This document shows, in pieces, positions 1-6,644 of a DNA stretch of 19,394 bases. This DNA comes from an uncultured bacterium (lineage in GTDB: Bacteria; Verrucomicrobiota; Kiritimatiellia; RFP12; UBA1067): NCBI GenBank assembly GCA_902779075.1, contig CACZAK010000080.1:1-19394 (forward strand). The letters run 5' to 3'. The position numbers were made by a program, and so were the translations under genes. The number at the start of each line of letters is the position of its first letter. Position 1 is the first letter of the stretch. Below the pieces are notes generated by a model, which was given only the letters and a program-made list of their open reading frames with translations, searched no databases and had not been told where the DNA came from.

Positions 1-930
1 CATGTTGAGCTCGGTCTTGTGGCTCTGCACCTTGATGCCGAGCGCGCGCACCTGGCTCTCGATGAACGGGTCGAGTTCCTCGACCACGAGCACGTGGCGC
101 ACGGTCTTCGCGAACTTCTTCACGAGCTCGGCCGGGAAGGGGTTCGTCCAGCCCAGCTTGAGGATGGTGAACTCGGGGAAGATTTCCTTCACGTACTGGT
201 ACGCGACGCCGCTCGTGATGATGCCGATCTGCTTCTTGCCCGGCTCGATGCGGTTGAACTTCGAACGGGACGCGGCGCGTGCCATCTCCTGTTCGCGCTT
301 CTGCGCGGCGAGACGCTGGCCGCGCGCGAACGCCGGCACTGGAATCGTGTGCGTGATGTCCTTCTGGTAGGGAATCACCGGATGCGGCGCGGGATGGAAG
401 TCGCCGAGGTCCACGAGCGAGCTTGAGTGCGACGTGCGCGTGGTGAGGCGGAGGAAGCACGGCACGCGGTACTTCTCGGACGTCTCGAAGGCCGCCTGCA
501 CCATGTCGTACGCCTCCTGGCTGTCGGAGGGCTCGAACATGGGCGCGCGGGCGAACTTCGCGATGTTGCGGTTGTCCTGCTCGTTCTGCGAGGAGTGCAT
601 GCCGGGGTCGTCGGCCGTGACCACCACCATGCCGCCCGTGGCGCCCACGTACGTGAACGTCATGAGCGGGTCCATCGCCACGTTCAGGCCCACGTGCTTC
701 ATGGCCGTGAGAGAACGCGCGCCGGCCATGGACGCGCCGATTGCGGTCTCCATGGCGACCTTCTCGTTCACGGCCCACTCGCACTTGACGGTGTCCTTGA
801 ACTTGGCGATGTTCTCGAGGATCTCCGTGGACGGTGTGCCGGGGTAGGCGCTCGCCACGATGCAACCGGCCTGCGCGGCGCCACGCGCCACGGCCTCGTT
901 TGCGGACAGCAGGACTTTCTTCGCGCTCAT
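1..930 (-). CDS. iorA: Indolepyruvate ferredoxin oxidoreductase alpha subunit, N-terminal 310 residues (partial)
   Basis: This subunit oxidatively decarboxylates aryl-pyruvates from aromatic amino acids to aryl-acetyl-CoA, passing electrons to ferredoxin; it works in the cytoplasm with IorB. The frame is open from an ATG at 930 to the left edge, so the C-terminal thiamine-diphosphate and 4Fe-4S parts are outside the window. The visible protein begins MSAKKVLLSANEAVARGA and continues with the family-typical SAYPGTPSTEI, NEKVAMETAIGAS, MKHVGLNVAMDP and TADDPGMHSSQNEQDNR. These are the pyrimidine-binding and domain II segments of the IorA/2-oxoacid ferredoxin oxidoreductase family. It starts 28 nt after the stop of the fucO-like gene on the same strand, so the two are probably co-transcribed. 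A purine-rich GAGGGAAG lies upstream, somewhat far from the ATG. Family identity is confident; the exact keto-acid preference is inferred. Confidence 0.92.
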   Translation of the reverse strand, partial: MSAKKVLLSANEAVARGAAQAGCIVASAYPGTPSTEILENIAKFKDTVKCEWAVNEKVAMETAIGASMAGARSLTAMKHVGLNVAMDPLMTFTYVGATGGMVVVTADDPGMHSSQNEQDNRNIAKFARAPMFEPSDSQEAYDMVQAAFETSEKYRVPCFLRLTTRTSHSSSLVDLGDFHPAPHPVIPYQKDITHTIPVPAFARGQRLAAQKREQEMARAASRSKFNRIEPGKKQIGIITSGVAYQYVKEIFPEFTILKLGWTNPFPAELVKKFAKTVRHVLVVEELDPFIESQVRALGIKVQSHKTELNM

Positions 931-958
931 CTTCTTGCTTTCTCGACTTCCCTCGGGA

Positions 959-2127
959 CTACATCAGCGACTTGTAGAGCTTGGCGATCTGCGCCACCGT
1001 GCAGTCGCGCGGGTTGCCCGGACGGCACGCGTCCGCGTAGGCGCTCTCCGCGAGGAACTGCACGTCCTCCTTCTTCAGGACGCCCTTGAGGTCCGGCGGG
1101 ATGCCCACGTCGGCGGAGAGCTTCTCGACCGCCGCGATCGCGGCCTTGCGCGCCTGGGCGAGCGTCATCTTCTCGACGCCCTTCACGCCCATCGCCTCGG
1201 CGATCTTGCGGTACTTCGCGCCCGTCGCGGGGGCGTTGAACTTCATCGCCGTGGGGAGGAGGATCGCGCACGCCTTGCCGTGCGGCATGTCGTAGAGCGC
1301 GGAGAGGCCGTGCGCCATCGAGTGGTCCACGCCGAGGCCCACGTTCGAGAAGCCCATGCCGGCGATGTACTGGCCGAGCGCCATGCCCTCGCGTCCGGAC
1401 GGCTTGTTCGCCACGGCGTCGCGCAGGTGGAGCGAGATGAGGCGGTCGCCACGGCGTCGCGCAGGTGGAGCGAGATGAGGCGGATCGCCTCGAGGTGCAT
1501 CATGTCCGTCATCGGGCACGCGGCCTTCGTGATGTAGCCCTCGATCGCGTGCGTGAGCGCGTCCATGCCCGTGAACGCCGTGAGGCCCTTGGGCATGGTC
1601 GCCATCATCTCGGGATCGACGAACGCCACGACGGGGATGTCGTGCGGATCGACGCACACGAACTTGCGCTTCTTCTCGACGTCCGTGATCACGTAGTTGA
1701 TCGTGACCTCGGCGGCGGTGCCGGCCGTGGTCGGCACGGCGAGGATTGGCTTCGACGGGTTCTTCGTGGGGGCGACGCCCTCGAGCGAGCGGACGTCCGC
1801 GAACTTCGGGTTCGCGATGATGATGCCCACGGCCTTCGCGGTGTCCATGGAGGAGCCGCCGCCGATGGCGACGATGCAGTCGGCCTTCGCGGCCTTGAAC
1901 GCCTTCACGCCGTTCTTCACGTTCGCGATCGTGGGGTTCGGCTTGATTTCGGAGTAGACCGCATACTTCACCTTCGCCTTGTCCAGCAGGTCGGTCACCT
2001 TCTTCGTGACGCCGAACTTGATCAGGTCGGGATCGGAGAAGACGATCGGCTTCTTGAGCCCGCGGTGCGCGAGTTCGTTGACGATTTCCTTCACGGCGCC
2101 CGCGCCGTGGTAGGACGTTTCATTCAG
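959..2127 (-). pseudogene. fucO: Iron-containing alcohol dehydrogenase, lactaldehyde reductase (FucO)-like, frameshifted by a 38-bp tandem duplication
   Basis: This is a group III Fe(II)/NAD-dependent alcohol dehydrogenase, closest by eye to lactaldehyde/1,2-propanediol oxidoreductase. Seen: LNETSYHGAGAV at the N-terminus, NAD-binding GGGSSMDTAKA (about residues 89-99), VPTTAGTAAEVTINYVITD, VCVDPHDIP, and metal ligands D189 and H193 (MDALTHAIEGY) plus the two histidines of GVDHSMAHGL and the one in DMPHGKA. Removing one copy of an exact 38-bp repeat (1408-1483) restores one frame of about 376 residues, near the 382 of E. coli FucO. As given, the upstream frame runs past the repeat into nonsense ending at 1243, and the downstream half is in another frame ending at 959. 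No in-frame ATG lies near the homology start. A CTG at 2127 with GGAG five bases upstream gives the start expected from FucO (MILNET). The break may be real or an assembly error. Confidence 0.88.
1408..1483. repeat. Exact 38-bp tandem duplication inside the fucO-like gene
   Basis: Bases 1408-1445 and 1446-1483 are identical, and the match stops at the next base (T at 1446, A at 1484). The unit length is not a multiple of three, so the second copy shifts the reading frame. Without it the protein reads continuously from LEAIRLISLHLRDAVA into NKPSGREGMALGQYIAG. Confidence 0.97.
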
Positions 2128-2161
2128 GTTGTCTCCGTTTCTGGTTGGAAAATCGGCGCAT

Positions 2162-2191
2162 ATTATACCACTAAAACGCGCCGTGTGCCAT
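2162..2191 (-). promoter_or_regulatory. Promoter of the fucO-like/iorA operon
   Basis: On the minus strand a perfect TATAAT (2167-2162) is preceded by TG one base away (TGGTATAAT), an extended -10. An ATGGCA (2191-2186) 18 bp upstream matches four of six -35 positions. The predicted transcript start near 2155 leaves a leader of about 28 nt containing GGAG before the CTG start. It is divergent from the pncB promoter. Confidence 0.6.
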
Positions 2192-2221
2192 AACCCACTT
2201 GTAATTTCTGCGACACCGCAC

Positions 2222-2259
2222 TTGCTTTTGGCCCCCGAGTTTGGTACACTTGGTACACT
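2222..2259 (+). promoter_or_regulatory. pncB promoter with a 9-bp direct repeat over the -10
   Basis: TTGCTT (2222-2227) and TACACT (2245-2250) are 17 bp apart, with TGG just before the -10. The nonamer TTGGTACAC occurs twice in direct tandem (2241-2249 and 2250-2258), so a second TACACT lies at 2254-2259. The repeat overlaps the promoter and could be an operator for NAD-responsive control, which is inference only. AAGGAGG at 2270-2276 is a strong ribosome binding site, though close to the ATG at 2280. Confidence 0.5.
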
Positions 2260-2279
2260 AACAAAAAACAAGGAGGCGA

Positions 2280-3500
2280 ATGAAACTTGAACCGATCATA
2301 ACGACACCGCTAGAGACGGATGCATATAAGATCAATATGCTCCAGGTCATTTTCTCGCAGTTCAGCAACGACCGTACAATCTGGGCTTTCAAATGCCGCA
2401 ACAAAAACGTGAAGTTCACGGCGGAGATGATAGACGAGATCAAAGACCAGATAGACTGCTACTGCCGCCTGTCGTTCGCGGACGACGAAATCGAGTACCT
2501 CAGAAACGCCTTCACGTGGCTGAAGCCGAACTTCCTGGATTTCCTGAGATTCTGGCATCCCTGGCGGAACGAGATTTTCATCAACGAGGGCGACGCACAA
2601 TCATATAACGACTGCGGGCTTGCCATTGAGTGCCGAGGTCCCCAGTTGGATGTCACTATGTACGAGATTCCGATTCTGGCAATCGTGAATGAAGTGTACT
2701 TTGCCTTCAAGTATGGCGGCGGGGCGAAGAACGAGGAGTTCAAGAGACGGACGACGGCGAAGTTCGAGGCTCTCAAGCGAGGAGAATATGACATCGGGGC
2801 GTTCTCTGAATTCGGCCTGCGCCGCCGCTACTCAAAGGAAATGCAGGACTGGCTGGTCAACTACATCGTGTCGGAGGGGATCCCGGGCTTTGTCGGGACT
2901 TCAAATGTCCATCTTGCCAAGAAGTACGGGGTAAAGGCCGTCGGTACTATGGCGCACGAGATGTTCCAGCTGATGCAGGGACACCACGAGTACAATCCTG
3001 CGTATTCCAACATGCTTGTGATGAAAGCGTGGGTAAAGGAGTATCAGACGGACAACGGCATAGCTTTGACGGACGCGATCACGACCGACTGCTTCCTCAA
3101 GGACTTCAACAAGACATACGCGACGCTGTTCAACGGTGTCCGCCACGATTCCGGCGATCCGATCGCGTGGGGCGAGAAGATGCTGGCGCACTTCCGAATG
3201 CTAGGCATCGACCCCATGACGAAAACGCTTCTGTTCTCCGACTCCCTGAATTTCGACAAGGCCACAGGGATCAAGAGGTATTTTGAAAATCGCTGCAAGG
3301 TGGCTTTCGGAATCGGAACGTACCTGTCGAATCCGCTTGACGATCCTCTCAACATCGTCCACAAGATGGTGGAGTGCAACGGGACCCCGGTGGCCAAGCT
3401 GTCAGATGTCGAGGGCAAGAACATGTGCCGCGACGAGGAGTACATATCCTACCTCCGCCGCTGCATCGACTGGCGGCTCGCGCATGAGAGCGGGATGTGA
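2280..3500 (+). CDS. pncB: Nicotinate phosphoribosyltransferase
   Basis: PncB converts nicotinate and PRPP, with ATP, to nicotinate mononucleotide in the Preiss-Handler NAD salvage pathway; it is cytoplasmic. The 406-residue protein aligns over its whole length with E. coli PncB (400 aa). Seen: TDAYKINMLQ near residue 13, FGLRRRYS (178-185), FVGTSN (204-209), GTMAHEMFQ with the His expected to be phosphorylated at 226, GIALTDAITTD (260-270), RHDSGDP (288-294), LLFSDSLNFDKA (318-329), FGIGTYLSN and NIVHKMVECNG. The ATG has AAGGAGG just upstream. It leads a plus-strand run with the nicotinamidase gene 59 nt downstream, which supplies its substrate. All key motifs are intact. The family assignment is secure. 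Confidence 0.96.
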   Translation: MKLEPIITTPLETDAYKINMLQVIFSQFSNDRTIWAFKCRNKNVKFTAEMIDEIKDQIDCYCRLSFADDEIEYLRNAFTWLKPNFLDFLRFWHPWRNEIFINEGDAQSYNDCGLAIECRGPQLDVTMYEIPILAIVNEVYFAFKYGGGAKNEEFKRRTTAKFEALKRGEYDIGAFSEFGLRRRYSKEMQDWLVNYIVSEGIPGFVGTSNVHLAKKYGVKAVGTMAHEMFQLMQGHHEYNPAYSNMLVMKAWVKEYQTDNGIALTDAITTDCFLKDFNKTYATLFNGVRHDSGDPIAWGEKMLAHFRMLGIDPMTKTLLFSDSLNFDKATGIKRYFENRCKVAFGIGTYLSNPLDDPLNIVHKMVECNGTPVAKLSDVEGKNMCRDEEYISYLRRCIDWRLAHESGM

Positions 3501-3559
3501 CCCTGCGTCCTTAGCAGTTTCGTTCAGCATCGCGGTATTCCAGACGAGGAGAGTTGAAA

Positions 3560-4111
3560 ATGGCAGAAAAGAAAGTCTTGGTGGTGGTTGACGTGCAAAA
3601 TGACTTCGTGAAAGGCGGGGTTCTTCCATACGGGTTCCCCGCGCGCGACAACACTGGAGACATCGAGAAAGCGGTGAAGGAGGCCGTGGAAGGCGGCGAT
3701 TACGTCTTTGCGACCCGCGACACCCACCATGCCGGCTACCACGACACGCTAGAGGGCCGGAAACTTCCGGTTGCCCACTGTATCGCCGGAACGAAGGGAT
3801 GGGAGTTCGTACCGTGGTTGGAGGAGCTTTCGCACGGAAAAGTATTTGTCGTAGACAAGCCTACGTTCGGAAGCACCGGACTGGGGAAGATTATCATGGA
3901 GCAATGCGCCCGCGACGGCAATATGATCGGCGAGATCCGGATTGCTGGCTACATGACCAGTATCTGCGTCCTTGCAAACGCCGTCCTTCTCCGTGCACAG
4001 TTCCCGGACACGAGGATCTCCGTCATGTCCGGCCTTTGCGGCGACGTGGACGCGGAATCCCACCATGCGGCGTTGAAGGTGCTTGGGATGCAGCAGGTCG
4101 ACGTGCTCTGA
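3560..4111 (+). CDS. pncA: Nicotinamidase-like cysteine hydrolase (isochorismatase family)
   Basis: The family member most likely here deamidates nicotinamide to nicotinate, feeding PncB directly. The 183-residue product has the cysteine-hydrolase triad in order: D11 in VVDVQNDF, K99 in VVDKPTFGS and C135 in GYMTSICVLANA. A probable metal site is D53 and H55 (ATRDTHH) with H72 in PVAHC, as in nicotinamidases. It is somewhat shorter than E. coli PncA (about 213 aa). I chose the ATG at 3560 because GAGGAGAG sits 6 nt upstream; a TTG two codons earlier would overlap that site. The sequence alone does not exclude another isochorismatase-like amidase, but the pncB neighbour makes nicotinamidase the best reading. 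Confidence 0.85.
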   Translation: MAEKKVLVVVDVQNDFVKGGVLPYGFPARDNTGDIEKAVKEAVEGGDYVFATRDTHHAGYHDTLEGRKLPVAHCIAGTKGWEFVPWLEELSHGKVFVVDKPTFGSTGLGKIIMEQCARDGNMIGEIRIAGYMTSICVLANAVLLRAQFPDTRISVMSGLCGDVDAESHHAALKVLGMQQVDVL

Positions 4112-4142
4112 TCAGGAGATTGAAAGGGAAAGGGATGTTGGC

Positions 4143-4730
4143 ATGAATTGCGTGTTCTTCTGGAAGATAAGTAGCGGCGGTGCGCTCGACAAGGGATGCC
4201 TGAGCCAGTGGTTTCCGGGTGATTTCGCCGTCGAAGGCGAGATGTACAGCTGTGCCGAACAATACATGATGGCGGAAAAGGCCCGTGTGTTCGGCGACAG
4301 TGCGACACTGGGGAAAATCCTGGCGGCGGAAACGCCGCATGAGATCAAGAAACTCGGCCGCGAGGTAGCAGGCTTCGACGGATCCATCTGGGACGGGATG
4401 AAATTCGGCATCGTGGTGCGCGGCAACATGGCGAAGTTCTCGCAGAATGAAAAACTGCGGGATTTTCTGGTCGGAACCGCCGACGCCACCCTCGTCGAGG
4501 CCAGTCCGAAGGACAGGGTGTGGGGCGTGGGCCTTGAGGAGACAGACCGGCGCATCCTGTATCCCGACCTGTGGCAGGGCGAGAATCTTCTCGGAAAGGC
4601 GCTCATGAAGGTGCGAGAAGAGATTCTCGGCACGAATGAGGCGCAGGGCGTCTGCGCCAGTCCGACGGAGGAATTTCGCCTGGGTGCGGAATCGGTGGTT
4701 GACATCGACGCCCTGCGAATGAAATCTTGA
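4143..4730 (+). CDS. NADAR-domain protein (YbiA/RibX-like superfamily)
   Basis: NADAR proteins are N-glycosidase-like enzymes linked to ADP-ribose and NAD derivatives; relatives act on early riboflavin intermediates (YbiA type) or remove ADP-ribose from guanine in DNA. Seen in 195 residues: LSQWFPGDFAVEGEMYSCAEQYMMAEKARVF, which matches the family's N-terminal pattern (SNF.P.PF..dG..y.svEHYfqA.K), then FDGSIWDGMK, AKFSQNEKLRDFLVGTADATLVEASPKDRVWGVGL and NLLGKALMKVREEI, all domain landmarks in order. About 25 extra C-terminal residues have no family signal. The ATG at 4143 lies 31 nt after the pncA stop. An upstream in-frame ATG at 4083 would overlap pncA. GGAAAGGGATG provides the ribosome site. 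The substrate is unknown; NAD or ADP-ribose chemistry is inferred from family and operon. Confidence 0.88.
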   Translation: MNCVFFWKISSGGALDKGCLSQWFPGDFAVEGEMYSCAEQYMMAEKARVFGDSATLGKILAAETPHEIKKLGREVAGFDGSIWDGMKFGIVVRGNMAKFSQNEKLRDFLVGTADATLVEASPKDRVWGVGLEETDRRILYPDLWQGENLLGKALMKVREEILGTNEAQGVCASPTEEFRLGAESVVDIDALRMKS

Positions 4731-4771
4731 GATTGAATACACCCTCTAGACAAGGAAAGAAGGAAAAACCG

Positions 4772-6595
4772 ATGAAAAAGAACTACACTTTTGACGAACT
4801 GTTCGACATGGGGATCAAGTTTCACCACTACACGAACACAGCATACCCGCTGAGGGTGAATTCGCTGGCGCACTACGAACTCCACGATGCCGGAGACGTC
4901 AGGAGGGTCGTCGAGGCCAACGTCAAGGCACAGCGCGAGCTCAACCTCTACGTCCATGTGCCATACTGCAAGACGCGTTGCAGGTTCTGCGAATACGTCG
5001 TCATGGACGACCCCAACGAAGTGCCGCAGGACAAGTACGTGGACTACCTCCTGCGCGAAATCGAGATGTACCGCGAAATGGCGGGGGACATCCCCATCGT
5101 GGGCTACGACCTCGGCGGCGGCACGCCGATGTACCTAACGCCCGGCAACATCAAGCGCATCACCGAGGGCATCAGGCAGTTCAACCTCACGCCCGGCATC
5201 ACGTTCAGCATCGAGACAACGCCCGTGATTGCCGCAAAGGAAGCGGAGAAAATCGCCGCCGCAAAGGCATTGGGCTACGACAGGATCTCGATGGGGTTCC
5301 AGACGGTTTCCGCCAGCCTCCTCGAATCGCTCGGACGCGAGGGCAGCAAGTCTATCTATGAACAGGCCGTCAAGAACATCCGGCTCGCGGGCTACACCCG
5401 CCTGAATATCGACCTGATGTACGGATTCCTCAACCAGAGCGACGACGACTTCGCCAACACCGTCAAGTACACCATCGCGATGAATCCGGAGTACGTCACC
5501 TTGTACCGAAACCGCTACAAGGGCACGAAACTGGAGAAGGAGTCGCAGGGGGTCAGCCTTTTCAAGGCCAACCGCCAGTATGAGATCGCCTACACGCTTC
5601 TCAAGGCGGCGGGCTACGACGCCAACGTCGGGAAAAACACCTTCAGCCGCGTTCCGGGCGATCTAGGCACGTCCGACTACCTGACCACAAGAGTCGTCAA
5701 CGCCACATCGTACATCGGGATGGGCCTGGGCGCGCAGTCGTTTGTCGGCAACTACCTGGCGTACAACCTCGGTTGCGACAGCCACAGGACGGACAAGTAT
5801 TTCGCCGCCGTCGACCGGGGCGAACTGCCCATCAACGACATCGCCGACATGCCGCTTGAAGAGGTCAGGGCAAAGGCGGTGTCGGTGATGTTCTACTTCG
5901 GATTCATCTCCATGAAGAGCTACAAGGCGCGGTTCGGCGAAGATTTCAGAGAGGTGTTCAAAGGCGAAATCAAGTACCTGCAGGACAACATGCTGATGGA
6001 ATACGTCGATGACGACACCTTCATGCTCACGGAATACGGTTCGCACCACATCTACGGCATCATCCCGCTGTTCTACAGCCAGAGATCCAAGGAGGAGATG
6101 TTCGACATGGCGCGACGGATTCTCAACCCCGAAAAGGGCGAGAGCATCTACCTGGAGAAATACGACCGCAAGCAGTACGATGCGCCGTCGGTGGCTGCCG
6201 ATGTAGTTGTGCTCTCCGCCGACCGCAAGAACATCGTTCTCATCACTCGCGGCAACCATCCTTTTGCCAACTCCCTCGCCTTGCCGGGCGGCTTCTACAC
6301 CCCCGGCGACGACACAATAGAAAACTGCGCCGTCCGCGAACTTAACGAAGAGACCGGATTGGATGTCGACGCCGCCGACCTTAGGCTGGTGAAAGTGTCG
6401 AGCGGCAGGAACCGCGACCCGCGCGGCTGGATTGTCTCAGTGGCATACATGGCCGTCCTGAAGAGCGACGCCGTGCCCCTCGCGGATTCCGACGCGATCA
6501 TGTGCAAGTGGTATTCCGTGGCGGATCTGGACAAGCTCCAGCTGGCGTTTGACCATAGGGCGATAATCAAAAAGGCGATGGAGGCGATTGCGTAG
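4772..6595 (+). CDS. Fused HemN/HemW-like radical SAM enzyme with C-terminal Nudix hydrolase domain
   Basis: The 607-residue protein has two parts. Residues 1-470 resemble the oxygen-independent coproporphyrinogen III oxidase-like (HemN/HemW) radical SAM family: LYVHVPYC, the 4Fe-4S/SAM motif CX3CX2C (C66, C70, C73), a glycine-rich DLGGGTPMYL, RISMGFQTVSASLLESLGR, INIDLMYG-like NIDLMYGF and a HemN_C-like winged-helix segment ending LTEYGSHHIYGII. Residues from about 485 to 607 form a Nudix domain with LPGGFYTPGDDTIENCAVRE then LNEETGL (about 504-530). The spacing has one residue more than the canonical Nudix box, while the catalytic REL.EET is intact. HemW/HemN proteins are normally about 380-460 residues with no Nudix part. 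The ATG at 4772 follows AAGGAAAGAAGG. An in-frame ATG at 4727 would overlap the NADAR gene by 4 nt. Function is unknown; the Nudix part suggests a nucleotide-diphosphate substrate such as ADP-ribose or a dinucleotide. Confidence 0.87.
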   Translation: MKKNYTFDELFDMGIKFHHYTNTAYPLRVNSLAHYELHDAGDVRRVVEANVKAQRELNLYVHVPYCKTRCRFCEYVVMDDPNEVPQDKYVDYLLREIEMYREMAGDIPIVGYDLGGGTPMYLTPGNIKRITEGIRQFNLTPGITFSIETTPVIAAKEAEKIAAAKALGYDRISMGFQTVSASLLESLGREGSKSIYEQAVKNIRLAGYTRLNIDLMYGFLNQSDDDFANTVKYTIAMNPEYVTLYRNRYKGTKLEKESQGVSLFKANRQYEIAYTLLKAAGYDANVGKNTFSRVPGDLGTSDYLTTRVVNATSYIGMGLGAQSFVGNYLAYNLGCDSHRTDKYFAAVDRGELPINDIADMPLEEVRAKAVSVMFYFGFISMKSYKARFGEDFREVFKGEIKYLQDNMLMEYVDDDTFMLTEYGSHHIYGIIPLFYSQRSKEEMFDMARRILNPEKGESIYLEKYDRKQYDAPSVAADVVVLSADRKNIVLITRGNHPFANSLALPGGFYTPGDDTIENCAVRELNEETGLDVDAADLRLVKVSSGRNRDPRGWIVSVAYMAVLKSDAVPLADSDAIMCKWYSVADLDKLQLAFDHRAIIKKAMEAIA

Positions 6596-6598
6596 CAT

Positions 6599-6614
6599 TT
6601 GTCAGTCTTGACAA
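6599..6614. repeat. Short perfect hairpin downstream of the radical SAM-Nudix gene
   Basis: TTGTCA (6599-6604) and TGACAA (6609-6614) form a 6-bp inverted repeat with a 4-nt loop, three bases after the stop codon. No T-run follows, so it is a poor terminator. It overlaps a TTGACA -35 candidate (6608-6613) and could be an operator. Confidence 0.5.
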
Positions 6615-6635
6615 CGGGAAACGTTCTGATCTGAT
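6608..6635 (+). promoter_or_regulatory. Candidate promoter of the methyltransferase gene
   Basis: A perfect -35 TTGACA (6608-6613) is followed after 16 bp by TCTGAT (6630-6635), which matches four of six -10 positions. The predicted transcript start is near 6642, only a few bases before the ATG at 6645, leaving little or no leader and no Shine-Dalgarno sequence. Confidence 0.4.
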
Positions 6636-6644
6636 TTGTGACCC

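Noticed and set aside
427..1537. Plus-strand open frames across iorA and the fucO-like gene
   Set aside because: Arg/His/Val-rich shadows of conserved minus-strand genes.
2128..2271. ATG at 2271 as the fucO-like start
   Set aside because: It lies upstream of the TATAAT promoter and would add about 48 residues with no homology, overlapping the divergent pncB control region.
6599..6614. Hairpin as a rho-independent terminator after the radical SAM-Nudix gene
   Set aside because: Only a 6-bp AT-containing stem and no T-run follows.
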